A stretch of 64,000 nucleotides of DNA from SYFY01 sp041752315. GTDB taxonomy: Bacteria; Pseudomonadota; Gammaproteobacteria; Pseudomonadales; Azotimanducaceae. Every line of letters starts with the position of its first letter. Within the stretch, counting starts at the first letter, position 1. The DNA is taken from assembly GCA_041752315.1 (NCBI GenBank), contig JBGSHJ010000020.1:124001-188000 (forward strand). Direction: 5' to 3'. The translations under genes were made by a program, and so were the position numbers. The notes under the pieces were generated by a model. That model was not told the DNA's origin. It searched no databases and saw nothing but the letters and a program-made list of their open reading frames with translations. This document shows positions 17,767-26,909 of this stretch, piece by piece.

Positions 17767-17789
17767 CAGGCTGCCCCAAAAGCAGCCTG
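17767..17789 (+). terminator. Hairpin in the ftsZ-lpxC gap
   Basis: A perfect 8-bp inverted repeat (CAGGCTGC / GCAGCCTG) with a 7-nt loop sits 50 nt after ftsZ. No T-run follows, so it may be a weak terminator or an mRNA 3' stabilising element. The rest of the 17718-18115 gap shows no gene I can support; a TAAGAT near 18013 could be part of an lpxC promoter, with no clear -35. Confidence 0.35.
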
Positions 17790-18115
17790 ATGACCCGGCC
17801 CAAGGAGCGCGCTGACGGCAATTCACGGATGCAAGTGCTTGATTCGACGTAGGCAAACAACGGTGATGGGCGGTCCCGAGTGCATCGGGCATACTTTTGC
17901 GATGCGCTGTCAGCCTCGATTCGTCGCGCCGGTCTTGAAGTCTTGACGGCATCGGCAGCAGACTCTGATTTGCAAAACCGCCTTGTCGTCTGGCGTTATC
18001 GGAATTCGCTGTTAAGATGCGCCGCCCTGCAGGTGCCTACACCCGACCTGGCCCGACCCGGCCCGATTTGTCCCAGATCGCGAAGGACCCAATCCACCGA
18101 CATGACAGTGAGCCG

Positions 18116-19042
18116 ATGACCGTCTCCATCAAACAGCACACCCTGAAGAACTGTATTCGAGCGACCGGTGTAGGGCTGCACACGGGTGAAAAGGTTTACA
18201 TGACACTTGGCCCCGCTGCACCGGATACCGGGGTGGTCTTTGTGCGCACGGATCTGAAACCCAACGTCGAGATTCCGGCACGGGTCGAACGGGTTGGCGA
18301 GACCATGTTTGCAACCACGCTGTCTTCGGGTGGAGTGTCGATCGCAACAGTGGAACACCTGCTCTCCGCACTGGCTGGATTGGGTTTCGATAACGCGCGG
18401 ATCGAAATCAGCGCCGGTGAACTGCCCATCATGGACGGCAGCGCGAGTCCGTTTGTGTTCTTGTTGCAATCCGCCGGTTTGGAGATGCAGGACGCACCAC
18501 GTCGTTTCATTCGAATCAAACGGGCGGTTACGGTTCGGGAAGGAGAGGTCGCCGCGTCTCTTGGCCCGTACGATGGATTTCGACTTGATTACACGCTTGT
18601 TTATGACCATCCGGTGTTCAACCGGCACGCCGCGACGGCACGAGTTGAATTTTCATCCACTTCCTATGTGAAGGAAGTCGCCCGGGCAAGAACGTTTGGA
18701 TTTCTCGCGGACTACGAGCGTTTGCGTGGCATGAACCTTGTCCGTGGCGGCAGTCTGGCAAACGCGGTTGTGGTTGACGAGAACCGGATCCTCAACGAAG
18801 AGGGGCTTCGATTGGCCGATGAATTTGTGAAACACAAGATCCTGGATGCCATCGGGGATCTGTATCTGCTGGGTGCACCGCTGATTGGCTCCTTTCAGGG
18901 CATCCGATCGGGCCACAGGATCAACAATCTGCTGCTCTGCAAACTGCTCGGCAATCCTGATGCCTGGGAGTACGTGACGTTTGACAGTGAACAACTGCTC
19001 CCGGCGGGCCTGCTTCGGGAAGGCAGCCAGACTGCCTGGTGA
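18116..19042 (+). CDS. lpxC: UDP-3-O-acyl-GlcNAc deacetylase LpxC
   Basis: 308 residues; the start at 18116 aligns with the family N-terminus (IKQHTLKNCIRATGVGLHTGEKV). Zinc and catalytic motifs are visible: ATVEHLLSALAGLGFDN, LPIMDGSASPFV, ARTFGF, DEFVKHKILDAIGDL and SGHRINNLL. LpxC catalyses the committed step of lipid A synthesis in the cytoplasm. In well-studied gammaproteobacteria its level is set by FtsH proteolysis; the C-terminus here is short (REGSQTAW). It is convergent with dciA (12-nt gap). Confidence 0.97.
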   Translation: MTVSIKQHTLKNCIRATGVGLHTGEKVYMTLGPAAPDTGVVFVRTDLKPNVEIPARVERVGETMFATTLSSGGVSIATVEHLLSALAGLGFDNARIEISAGELPIMDGSASPFVFLLQSAGLEMQDAPRRFIRIKRAVTVREGEVAASLGPYDGFRLDYTLVYDHPVFNRHAATARVEFSSTSYVKEVARARTFGFLADYERLRGMNLVRGGSLANAVVVDENRILNEEGLRLADEFVKHKILDAIGDLYLLGAPLIGSFQGIRSGHRINNLLLCKLLGNPDAWEYVTFDSEQLLPAGLLREGSQTAW

Positions 19043-19054
19043 AGGGCCCCAGGT

Positions 19055-19393
19055 TCAAGTCGACAGAATCTGAACCGTCAGGCTGCTGACACCACTGAAG
19101 TCCGAAAGATGCGCCAGATCGGCGATCACTTCCGGTCCGATGAACCGCAACCGGGTCGCCGCCGCCGCATTGCGACAGCCGACAACCAGCACATCGCCGT
19201 GTACGGCGATGACACGACAATCCAGCCTGATCGCCTCCGGCAGCACCACCCGAAGCGCACGCGTCCAGCCTGCCTGCGCTTCTGCCTGGTTCAGAAGATT
19301 GCGCAATACAGAACGATGAGGGTGGTCAGGCGCCAGGAGATGTTCTATCTTCCGTTTGGGGAATGACCCGGAAGGGGGGCGGTTCGATTGCAT
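19055..19393 (-). CDS. dciA: DciA-type replicative helicase loader (DUF721)
   Basis: 112 residues with the DUF721/DciA KH-like core: LLNQAEAQAGWTRALRVVLPEAI, then LVVGCRNAAAATRLRFIGPEVIADL. DciA is the ancestral bacterial helicase operator that replaces DnaC/DnaI and acts with DnaA and DnaB. The position between lpxC and an M23 peptidase/secA is the one seen in Pseudomonas. A basic N-terminal stretch of about 25 residues precedes the domain. It is divergent from the M23 peptidase gene with a 41-nt gap. Confidence 0.85.
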   Translation of the reverse strand: MQSNRPPSGSFPKRKIEHLLAPDHPHRSVLRNLLNQAEAQAGWTRALRVVLPEAIRLDCRVIAVHGDVLVVGCRNAAAATRLRFIGPEVIADLAHLSDFSGVSSLTVQILST

Positions 19394-19434
19394 CGGGCTG
19401 ACTCCGTTGGGACAAAAACAAGAACGGTCGTCTG

Positions 19435-20367
19435 GTGCGAATCATACTGATTTCAGGCCGCGGCATGAGCCGCGCCTTCGAATTTAAGGCCAAACAGCTG
19501 GTCGCTGCGTTTGCAGCCGCCACGATACTGCTTGTCGGTTTGTCCTTGATGCGGCCGGTTGCGCTCATCAGTTGGGCACTTGCGCCCCTGGGTCCTGAAC
19601 TGGATTCTGCGGTCATCCTTCGTTGGCAGACCGCGCTGGGCAAGGAAAATGCCGAACTGCGGAACATTCGGAGCAGAGTGCAGGCCGAAAACGATGCTGC
19701 CGGGAAGTTGCTGGCACAGATGCAGGCTCGCCTCATGCGAATGGAAGCTCTCGGACAACGCATCGTCACAAAATCGGAACTTGATGCGGAAGAATTCGAC
19801 TTTACTGCGCAACCTGCGGTTGGGGGGCCGGTCGCGGAACAGGTGGAAGATATTCCTTCGGCCGACCTCCACCATCAGATTGCCCTGTTTGCGGATCGGC
19901 TCCGTGCTCGCGAGGCAGAACTGCGCATCCTTGAAGGTGTACTCACCGACAATGACCAGCTCGCCGACCTCGAACTTACCGGTTCGCCCGTGTTCAGAGG
20001 GTGGGTCTCATCACCCTTTGGCTGGAGGGTCGATCCCATCAACGGAAAAAAAGCATTCCATGCCGGTGTTGATTTCGCCGGTCGCCGCAACACGAATGTG
20101 ATGGCGATCGCGGGAGGCGTGGTCACCTTTGCCGGTGAAAAGGATGGCTACGGGCGAATGATCGAAATCACCCATGGCAACGGACTGCTCACGCGATATG
20201 GACACCACGAATCGCTGATGGTCGAAACTGGCGCGGTGGTGCGCAAAGGCGAGCTTATCGGGCTGATGGGCAGCAGCGGGCGATCGACGGGGTCCCACCT
20301 GCATTTCGAAGTGGAACACAACGGAGTCGCCGTCGACCCGAACCAGTATTTGAAGCGCAGCAGCTGA
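19435..20367 (+). CDS. M23 family zinc metallopeptidase, membrane-anchored
   Basis: 310 residues from a GTG start. An N-terminal transmembrane segment (about 20-50) is followed by a coiled-coil region (about 60-185) and a C-terminal M23 (LytM) domain. The zinc motifs are HAGVDFAG (HxxxD) and GSHLHFEV (HxH), both intact, so an active endopeptidase is expected. The topology is close to the NlpD/MepM-like peptidases and to the uncharacterised M23 protein that lies before secA in Pseudomonas. A role in peptidoglycan remodelling is inferred from the family. Confidence 0.9.
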   Translation: MRIILISGRGMSRAFEFKAKQLVAAFAAATILLVGLSLMRPVALISWALAPLGPELDSAVILRWQTALGKENAELRNIRSRVQAENDAAGKLLAQMQARLMRMEALGQRIVTKSELDAEEFDFTAQPAVGGPVAEQVEDIPSADLHHQIALFADRLRAREAELRILEGVLTDNDQLADLELTGSPVFRGWVSSPFGWRVDPINGKKAFHAGVDFAGRRNTNVMAIAGGVVTFAGEKDGYGRMIEITHGNGLLTRYGHHESLMVETGAVVRKGELIGLMGSSGRSTGSHLHFEVEHNGVAVDPNQYLKRSS

Positions 20368-20494
20368 GCGTCCGGCGTCCCGGCGGCCAGGACCGGGCAC
20401 CCTGTCGGCGACATTCTTCTAGGAAGGATTGGCTGAAACCACTGTAAACTGCGCGCGTTATTCCATCGGACATTGCCGGATCGGCGTCCCAATC

Positions 20495-23248
20495 ATGTTC
20501 AAGTTTCTTTTCGGTACCAAAAATTCACGCGAACTTCGGCGCATGGGACGTCTGGTCAAACTGATCAACGAACTCGAGCCCAGGTACGCGGCCATCACCG
20601 ATCTGCAGTCGGTCACTGCCCAGCTGAAAGATCGATTGAAAGGGGGGGAACCCCTGGATGCACTGTTACCTGACGCGTTTGCCGCTGTGCGCGAGGCGTC
20701 ACGACGTGTGCGCAACATGCGGCACTTCGATGTTCAGATGATCGGCGGTATTACGCTGCATGAAGGTCGCATCGCCGAGATGCGCACTGGAGAGGGTAAA
20801 ACCCTGGTGGCCACTCTGCCCGCCTATCTGAATGCACTCTCAGGAGCGGTGCATGTCATCACGGTCAACGATTATCTTGCCAAGCGTGATGCAGAATGGA
20901 TGGGTCCGATCTATGCAGAGCTGGGGCTGTCCACGGGCGTTGTGACCAGCCGCCAGAACAGCGCCGACAAACGTGAAGCCTATCGAGCCGACATCACCTA
21001 CGGCACGAACAACGAATTCGGCTTTGACTACCTCAGGGACAACATGGCGTTCACACTGGACGACCAGTTCCAGCGTGGATTGCACTTTGCAATCATCGAC
21101 GAGGTGGATTCCATCCTCGTGGATGAAGCACGTACGCCACTGATCATTTCCGGTCAGGCGGAAGAAAGCACCGAGCTGTATCGCAAGGTCAACACGCTGG
21201 TACCCAAACTCGTTCGCCAGCCGTTTGTGGAACGTCAGAGCCCTCTGGACCGGTTTGAACCCGCTGCCGAAGATCTCGGCGACTACATGGTGGATGAGAA
21301 GGAAAAGCGGGTCGAAATGACCGAGCGCGGGCATCAGCGGGTTGAAGAAGAGCTGGTGCGGATGGGTTTGCTGGCGGAAGGGCAGAGCCTGTACTCCTCG
21401 TCGCACCTCAATCTTTTGCATCACGTTCTGGCCGCACTGAAAGCGCACGCCATTTTCCAGCGTGACGTCGACTACATGGTGAGCAACGGCGAGATCGTCA
21501 TTGTCGACGAGCACACAGGTCGGGCGATGCCGGGACGCCGCTGGTCAGAGGGCCTGCATCAGGCCGTTGAAGCCAAGGAAGGTGTGCGCATCCAGCATGA
21601 ATCGCAGACACTGGCCTCGACCACGTTCCAGAACTACTTCCGCCTCTACAAAAAACTGTCAGGCATGACGGGAACAGCAGACACCGAGGCAGCCGAGTTT
21701 CATCAGATCTATGGACTTGATGTGGTTGTCATCCCCACTCACCGGCCGATGGTGCGAAAGGACCACAACGACCTGGTCTTCCTGACTATCCAGGAAAAAT
21801 ATGATGCCATCGTGGAGGACGTCGAAGCGTGCAGAACCCGAGGCCAGCCGATTCTGATCGGTACCGCGTCCATCGAGTCCTCCGAAAAATTGTCAGCAGA
21901 ACTGAATCGTCGGCAGATTCCACACAGTGTTCTGAATGCAAAACAGCATGAACGGGAAGCAGAGATCATTGCACAGGCCGGCAAGCCCGGTACGGTGACC
22001 ATTGCGACCAATATGGCAGGTCGTGGTACGGACATCGTACTGGGGGGCAATTGGGAAGCTGAGGCCAATGCCCGACAGCTGGAAGACGCTGATCGTGACG
22101 CCCTGATGAATCAATGGCAGAGCCTGCATGACCAGGTTGTCGTGGCAGGTGGTCTGCACATCATCGGCACCGAACGGCACGAATCCCGTCGTATCGACAA
22201 TCAGCTGCGGGGACGATCCGGGCGCCAAGGCGACCCCGGATCCACACGCTTCTATCTCTCGATGGAAGACAACCTGATGCGTCTCTTTGCGTCGGATCGC
22301 ATGCGTGCTCTCATGCAGTCCCTCGGCATGGAAAAAGGCGAGGCCATCGAACACCGGATGGTCAACAACGCCATCGAAAAGGCGCAGCGCAAGGTCGAAG
22401 GCCGCAACTTCGACATTCGCAAGAACCTGCTGGAATACGATGATGTCGCCAATGACCAGCGCCAGGTCATTTACAAGCAGCGTCGGGATCTCATGGAAGT
22501 GGACGACATTTCCGTAATGATCGAAGGCATGCGAGATGAAGTTCTGCGTGACACGATGGCTGAATATGTCCCGCCGCAGAGCCTCGAGGAACAGTGGGAC
22601 ACTGCCGGCCTGGAAACCGCGCTCCGTACGGAGTTTGCAAGTCAACAACCCGTTTCCAAATGGTTGGCCGAGGATGACTCGCTGACTGAAGAAAAGCTGA
22701 TCACGCGTGTACTGGGTCAACTCGAGGCGGAGTACAAGGCCAAGGAAGCCAATTGGGCTGAACTCGGTGTGAACATCCGTGTCGTCGAAAAGCAGATCAT
22801 GTTGCAGGTGCTCGACCAACGGTGGAAAGAACACCTGGCAGCGATGGACCATCTGCGAGCCAGCATCGGGTTGCGCGCCTATGCGCAGAAGCAGCCAAAA
22901 CAGGAATACAAACGCGAATCGTTCGAGCTGTTTCAGGAACTGTTGTTCAACATCCGTCGGGATGTTGTCCGTTTGCTCTCCCGTGTGCAGCTCGAGCAGC
23001 CGTCCCAGGTTGAAGAGGAAGAGCGACGCCGTCGCGCCGAGGCAGAGAAGCGCATGCAGTTCAGCCATGCTGCTGCGCCGCCGCTGGAACAGGCGGGCGA
23101 CGAACAGGGAGTCGCGCCATCACCACCTCCTCCTCCCCGTCCGCAAGTGGAGACTGTCGTCAGGAACGAAGCCAAGGTTGGGCGCAACGAGCCTTGTCCG
23201 TGCGGTTCGGGAAAGAAGTTCAAGCAGTGTCATGGCAAAGCGGTTTGA
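20495..23248 (+). CDS. secA: Preprotein translocase ATPase SecA
   Basis: 917 residues; the start at 20495 (MFKFLFGTKNSRELRRM) matches the family. Walker A reads MRTGEGKT, the DEAD-like box IIDEVDSILVDEARTPLIISG, later TNMAGRGTDIVLGG and the arginine-finger region QLRGRSGRQGDPG. The C-terminus has the SecB/zinc-binding tail CPCGSGKKFKQCH after a proline-rich linker. SecA drives post-translational export through SecYEG. No secM is seen between lpxC and secA. Confidence 0.98.
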   Translation: MFKFLFGTKNSRELRRMGRLVKLINELEPRYAAITDLQSVTAQLKDRLKGGEPLDALLPDAFAAVREASRRVRNMRHFDVQMIGGITLHEGRIAEMRTGEGKTLVATLPAYLNALSGAVHVITVNDYLAKRDAEWMGPIYAELGLSTGVVTSRQNSADKREAYRADITYGTNNEFGFDYLRDNMAFTLDDQFQRGLHFAIIDEVDSILVDEARTPLIISGQAEESTELYRKVNTLVPKLVRQPFVERQSPLDRFEPAAEDLGDYMVDEKEKRVEMTERGHQRVEEELVRMGLLAEGQSLYSSSHLNLLHHVLAALKAHAIFQRDVDYMVSNGEIVIVDEHTGRAMPGRRWSEGLHQAVEAKEGVRIQHESQTLASTTFQNYFRLYKKLSGMTGTADTEAAEFHQIYGLDVVVIPTHRPMVRKDHNDLVFLTIQEKYDAIVEDVEACRTRGQPILIGTASIESSEKLSAELNRRQIPHSVLNAKQHEREAEIIAQAGKPGTVTIATNMAGRGTDIVLGGNWEAEANARQLEDADRDALMNQWQSLHDQVVVAGGLHIIGTERHESRRIDNQLRGRSGRQGDPGSTRFYLSMEDNLMRLFASDRMRALMQSLGMEKGEAIEHRMVNNAIEKAQRKVEGRNFDIRKNLLEYDDVANDQRQVIYKQRRDLMEVDDISVMIEGMRDEVLRDTMAEYVPPQSLEEQWDTAGLETALRTEFASQQPVSKWLAEDDSLTEEKLITRVLGQLEAEYKAKEANWAELGVNIRVVEKQIMLQVLDQRWKEHLAAMDHLRASIGLRAYAQKQPKQEYKRESFELFQELLFNIRRDVVRLLSRVQLEQPSQVEEEERRRRAEAEKRMQFSHAAAPPLEQAGDEQGVAPSPPPPPRPQVETVVRNEAKVGRNEPCPCGSGKKFKQCHGKAV

Positions 23249-23264
23249 CAGGGTGGTTGAATAA

Positions 23265-24476
23265 ATGGCAGTCGATGTTCCCGAGTTGATGGATTTGCTG
23301 GTGGTCCCGGGAGTTCGAATCGGCACCACCAATGCCGGTATCAAACAGAAGCTGCGTGACGACATGGTAGTCATGCTGCTTGCGCCTGGAGCCACGGTGG
23401 CGGGTGTATATACCCAATCGGCGTTTCGCGCGGCGCCTGTGAAACTGGCTGCGGCGCGGATGAACGGTGCGCGTGCCCTGGTCATCAACAGCGGCAACGC
23501 GAATGCTGCAACCGGACGGGCGGGCGAGATCGACGCCGCAGCAGTCTGTGATGCCGTGGCCGATGCGCTGCCAGATGTTGAAGGGCATGCCGTCATGCCA
23601 TTTTCGACGGGTGTGATTGGCGCTCGCCTGCCGGTTGACGCGATGAAAAAGGGCGCAGCCGAAGCCGTGCAGAGATTGCGCGCAGAGGGTTGGAACGCAG
23701 CCGCCCGAGCGATCATGACAACCGATACCGTTCCCAAGGGAAAATCTGTTCGTATTCCTGTTGGTGACGGCACGGTGACCATCACCGGTATCGCCAAGGG
23801 CTCCGGAATGATCAAGCCCAACATGGCGACGATGCTTGCGTTCATGGCGATGGATGCGGCTGTACCACAACCAGCGTTGCAGGCAATGCTGAAGCGTGTT
23901 GCAGACATCAGCTTCAATCGTGTGACCGTCGATGGTGACACTTCGACCAATGACTCTTTTGTGCTCATGGCCACCGGTCAGGGTGGTGTCTGCATCGAGC
24001 AGGCTGACGATCCACGCCTGGCGGTCATCGAGCAGTCTCTGACCGAACTCGCGCAGACCCTGGCGATGTGGATAGCCCGCGATGGCGAAGGGGCGACCCG
24101 ATTTGTCACGGTCCGGGTGGAGGGTGGGAAGAACTCGTCCGACTGCCTCAAGGTCGCCTATGCCATCGCCGAATCGCCGCTCATCAAGACTGCCATTTTC
24201 GCAGGCGATCCAAACTGGGGACGTTTCTGCATGGCCATTGGCCGTTCAGGTGCGCAGGTCGATCCGGACAAGGTTGCGCTTTATCTCGATGACGTGTGCA
24301 TTGCTCGCAACGGGCTGGTGGCCGAGGGTTATGTCGAGGCGGAAGCAGCGCGTGTCATGGCACAGTCCGAACTGACCGTTCGTGTCGACCTGGGACAGGG
24401 TTCTGCGCAGGAATGGGTCTGGACCTGTGATTTTTCCTATGACTACGTGAAGATCAACGCCGAATACCGGAGCTGA
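23265..24476 (+). CDS. argJ: Bifunctional ornithine acetyltransferase/N-acetylglutamate synthase ArgJ
   Basis: 403 residues. The self-cleavage site is KPNMATML with Thr189 as N-terminal nucleophile of the beta chain, preceded by GIAKGSGMI. NSGNANAATG and the MTTDTVPK motif are present, and the end NAEYRS is the normal family C-terminus. ArgJ recycles acetyl groups in arginine synthesis; whether it is mono- or bifunctional cannot be read from the sequence. It follows secA by 16 nt, as in Pseudomonas, and is convergent with yacG (6-nt gap). Confidence 0.96.
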   Translation: MAVDVPELMDLLVVPGVRIGTTNAGIKQKLRDDMVVMLLAPGATVAGVYTQSAFRAAPVKLAAARMNGARALVINSGNANAATGRAGEIDAAAVCDAVADALPDVEGHAVMPFSTGVIGARLPVDAMKKGAAEAVQRLRAEGWNAAARAIMTTDTVPKGKSVRIPVGDGTVTITGIAKGSGMIKPNMATMLAFMAMDAAVPQPALQAMLKRVADISFNRVTVDGDTSTNDSFVLMATGQGGVCIEQADDPRLAVIEQSLTELAQTLAMWIARDGEGATRFVTVRVEGGKNSSDCLKVAYAIAESPLIKTAIFAGDPNWGRFCMAIGRSGAQVDPDKVALYLDDVCIARNGLVAEGYVEAEAARVMAQSELTVRVDLGQGSAQEWVWTCDFSYDYVKINAEYRS

Positions 24477-24482
24477 ACAGGA

Positions 24483-24683
24483 CTACTGGTCGGGCTGCGT
24501 TGACTCGGGGTCGAGATTCTCGTCGATCGGATCACCAGGAATTCTATGGGTCTCGCTGGCCCATGCACCCAGATCGATAACCCTGCATCGATCCGAACAG
24601 AAGGGTCGATGTGGATTGCTGTTGTGCCAGCGCACGCTCTTGGCGCAGGTAGGACAACGAACGATGCGTTCCGGTTCTGTCAT
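24483..24683 (-). CDS. yacG: DNA gyrase inhibitor YacG, zinc-binding
   Basis: 66 residues; the start at 24683 is chosen by homology. The four zinc ligands are CPTC near residue 10 and CSDRC near residue 30, followed by the signature RVIDLGAWASETHRIPGD. YacG binds the GyrB C-terminus and inhibits gyrase in E. coli. It lies downstream of pilD; coaE, which stands between pilD and yacG in Pseudomonas and other relatives, is missing. Confidence 0.92.
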   Translation of the reverse strand: MTEPERIVRCPTCAKSVRWHNSNPHRPFCSDRCRVIDLGAWASETHRIPGDPIDENLDPESTQPDQ

Positions 24684-24714
24684 GGCGTACGTAACCTTGC
24701 CTGCAGGCATTGAA

Positions 24715-25563
24715 TCAAAATTGCATGAACCTCTCGACGGGTTCTCGAGCCACCAGAGCCAGCCAGCCTGCAACCGCAAGATATGGACCAAACGGCATAG
24801 GGTCTTCGCGGCGCATGTTCTTCAGGAGCATTTGCACGATGGCCCAGGTGAGCGCACTGATGGACGCGATGAGCAGGATTGCGGGCAACATCTGCCATCC
24901 CAGCCATGCGCCAAGGGCTGCCAGCAACTTGAAATCACCGTATCCCATGCCTTCCTTGCCGGTCATGAGCTTGAATCCCCAATAGGTGCTCCACAGCAGC
25001 AGGTAACCCGCAATTGCGCCGATGATGGCAGAACCGAGAGGTGTATACCCAAGCCATGAATTGGTGATCAGGCCCAGCCATAACAGGGGCAGTGTCAGCT
25101 GGTCAGGCAGCAACATGGTGTCATAGTCGATCAGCGTGGCGGCCAGCAGGATCCACGTGAACAGGCAGGCGGCATAGCCCATCGGCGAAAACCCGAATCG
25201 AGCCAGCACGATGAGCGAGAGCGCAAGGGTAACGAACTCCACCAGGGGGTAGCGGACGCTGATCGGCGTCCGACAGGCGCTGCAACGTCCACGCAGCCAG
25301 AGCCAGCTGAAAATCGGTACGTTCTCGGACACGGTAATCGCGTGACCACATGCTGGGCAGCGTGAATCAGGGACGGCCAGATTGAAGCGTCCGGCTGATG
25401 AATCAACAGGCAGTGAGAGCGCTTCCTTCGCGTCCTGGATGAACTGCCGTTGCAACATCACCGGCAAACGATAGATCACCACATTCAGGAAACTGCCGAC
25501 CGCCAGCGCCACCCAGGCGCCAAACAGCAGAACCAGCCAGCCATGGCTCAGCAGTGTGTCCAT
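24715..25563 (-). CDS. pilD: Prepilin peptidase/N-methyltransferase PilD
   Basis: 282 residues with about eight transmembrane segments. The cytoplasmic loop carries the two CxxC pairs (CPAC and CSAC) that bind zinc, and the two catalytic aspartates lie in LIDYDTMLLPD and GYGDFKLLA. GSFLNVVIYRLP marks the N-terminal domain. The enzyme cleaves the class III leader before Phe and methylates it, so it would process both pilins encoded in this window and possibly type II pseudopilins. It is the last gene of pilB-pilC-pilD. Confidence 0.95.
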   Translation of the reverse strand: MDTLLSHGWLVLLFGAWVALAVGSFLNVVIYRLPVMLQRQFIQDAKEALSLPVDSSAGRFNLAVPDSRCPACGHAITVSENVPIFSWLWLRGRCSACRTPISVRYPLVEFVTLALSLIVLARFGFSPMGYAACLFTWILLAATLIDYDTMLLPDQLTLPLLWLGLITNSWLGYTPLGSAIIGAIAGYLLLWSTYWGFKLMTGKEGMGYGDFKLLAALGAWLGWQMLPAILLIASISALTWAIVQMLLKNMRREDPMPFGPYLAVAGWLALVAREPVERFMQF

Positions 25564-25602
25564 GGTGAGGGAAGGGCGAGACCTGTGGGCGGCAGTTGGT
25601 TG

Positions 25603-26823
25603 TTAACCGCCGCCGCCACCAACCACGGCGCCGAGTTGGAAGATCGGCAGGTACATCGCGATGATCAGACCTCCGACCAGCACACCCAGTACCGACATGA
25701 TCATAGGCTCCATCAGGCTGGTCAGGTTGTCGACAGCGTTGTCCACCTGCTCTTCATAGTAGGACGCTGACTTGTCCAGCATGTCATCCAGCGCGCCGGC
25801 CTCTTCGCCGATGGCGACCATCTGAATGACCATGTTGGGGAAGACACCGGTATTACGCATGGAAAAGTTCAGCTGCTGACCGGTCGAAACGTCGTCACGG
25901 ACCTGCAGAACTGCCTTGGTGTAGACCGAATTGCCGGTGGCGCCTGCAACAGAGTTGAGCGCATCCACGAGTGGTACACCCGCAGCAAAGGTGGTGCTCA
26001 GCGTGCGCGCAAATCGGGCTACGGCTGACTTCTGGATGATGTTGCCGGCGACCGGCATCTTCAGTGCAAGACGGTCAACGGTATCGCGCATCGGTTTTGA
26101 TCGTTTGTACACATACATGATGCCGCCAATGATGCCTGCGATGCCAAGCACCATCATCACCCAGTAGGCCTGGACAAACTCGGAGATGCCGACAACAAAC
26201 AGCGTAAACGCCGGCAGGTCGGCGCCAAAGCCGGCGAACACGTCCTGGAACTGGGGAACCACCTTGATCAGAAGGATTCCAGACACCACGAAGGCGACCA
26301 TCAGAACCGAGATCGGATAGGTCATGGCTTTGCGTACCTTGGCCTTCAGGGACTCGGTTTTTTCCTTGTAGGTGGCAATGCGGTCAAGCATCGTCTCGAG
26401 TGAACCGGACTGTTCGCCGGCGTCCACGAGGTTGCAGAACAACTCATCGAAATAGAGCGGTTGTTTGCGAATGGAGTTGGCAAAGCTGTTGCCGGAAGCG
26501 ACATCGCCCCGAATCTCGCGCAGAAGTTCGGCCACCTTGGGTTTGTCGAGCCCGTCGGCAACGATGTCAAAGGCCTGCACCAGCGGTACGCCGGCGCGCA
26601 TCATGGTTGCCATCTGACGCGTGAAGAGTGCTATGTCAGCGGGTTTTATGCTGCCACCGAAAGAACCGCGAATGGTTTTTTTCTTGACCTTGGTCGGAAC
26701 GATTCCCTGGCGACGCAGCTCCGCCTTGGCAAGCGCCGGATTGGAACTCTTGATCTCCCCTTTGGACTTGCGTCCCTGCTTGTCGGTACCTTCCCAGACG
26801 AAGACGGCTTCAGCCATGGTCAT
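25603..26823 (-). CDS. pilC: Type IV pilus inner-membrane platform protein PilC
   Basis: 406 residues with two GspF-type domains (about 70-195 and 275-400), each having a cytoplasmic helical bundle followed by membrane helices; markers are FTRQMATMMRAGVPLVQA and FARTLSTTFAAGVPLVDAL. The C-terminus ends in a run of glycines after LPIFQLG. PilC couples the PilB and PilT motors to pilin movement in the membrane. The start is this ATG or the one two codons downstream. Confidence 0.95.
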   Translation of the reverse strand: MTMAEAVFVWEGTDKQGRKSKGEIKSSNPALAKAELRRQGIVPTKVKKKTIRGSFGGSIKPADIALFTRQMATMMRAGVPLVQAFDIVADGLDKPKVAELLREIRGDVASGNSFANSIRKQPLYFDELFCNLVDAGEQSGSLETMLDRIATYKEKTESLKAKVRKAMTYPISVLMVAFVVSGILLIKVVPQFQDVFAGFGADLPAFTLFVVGISEFVQAYWVMMVLGIAGIIGGIMYVYKRSKPMRDTVDRLALKMPVAGNIIQKSAVARFARTLSTTFAAGVPLVDALNSVAGATGNSVYTKAVLQVRDDVSTGQQLNFSMRNTGVFPNMVIQMVAIGEEAGALDDMLDKSASYYEEQVDNAVDNLTSLMEPMIMSVLGVLVGGLIIAMYLPIFQLGAVVGGGGG

Positions 26824-26909
26824 TCTCTCGTAGGCAATCCCCGGTCGGGGTGCCTGATAGTTCCAGACTCAATTGGGTGTCGACGTGGAGCCGCGCGGAA
26901 TTGATCGCG

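Noticed and set aside
17482..17952. A 156-codon minus-strand frame over the end of ftsZ and the following gap
   Set aside because: Half of it is antisense to ftsZ and the translation shows no family feature.
17880..18119. A 79-codon open frame before lpxC
   Set aside because: Composition does not look like a protein, it runs over the lpxC start, and no ribosome site precedes it.
21893..23068. A 391-codon open frame antisense to secA
   Set aside because: It lies fully inside secA and has no recognisable motif or ribosome site.
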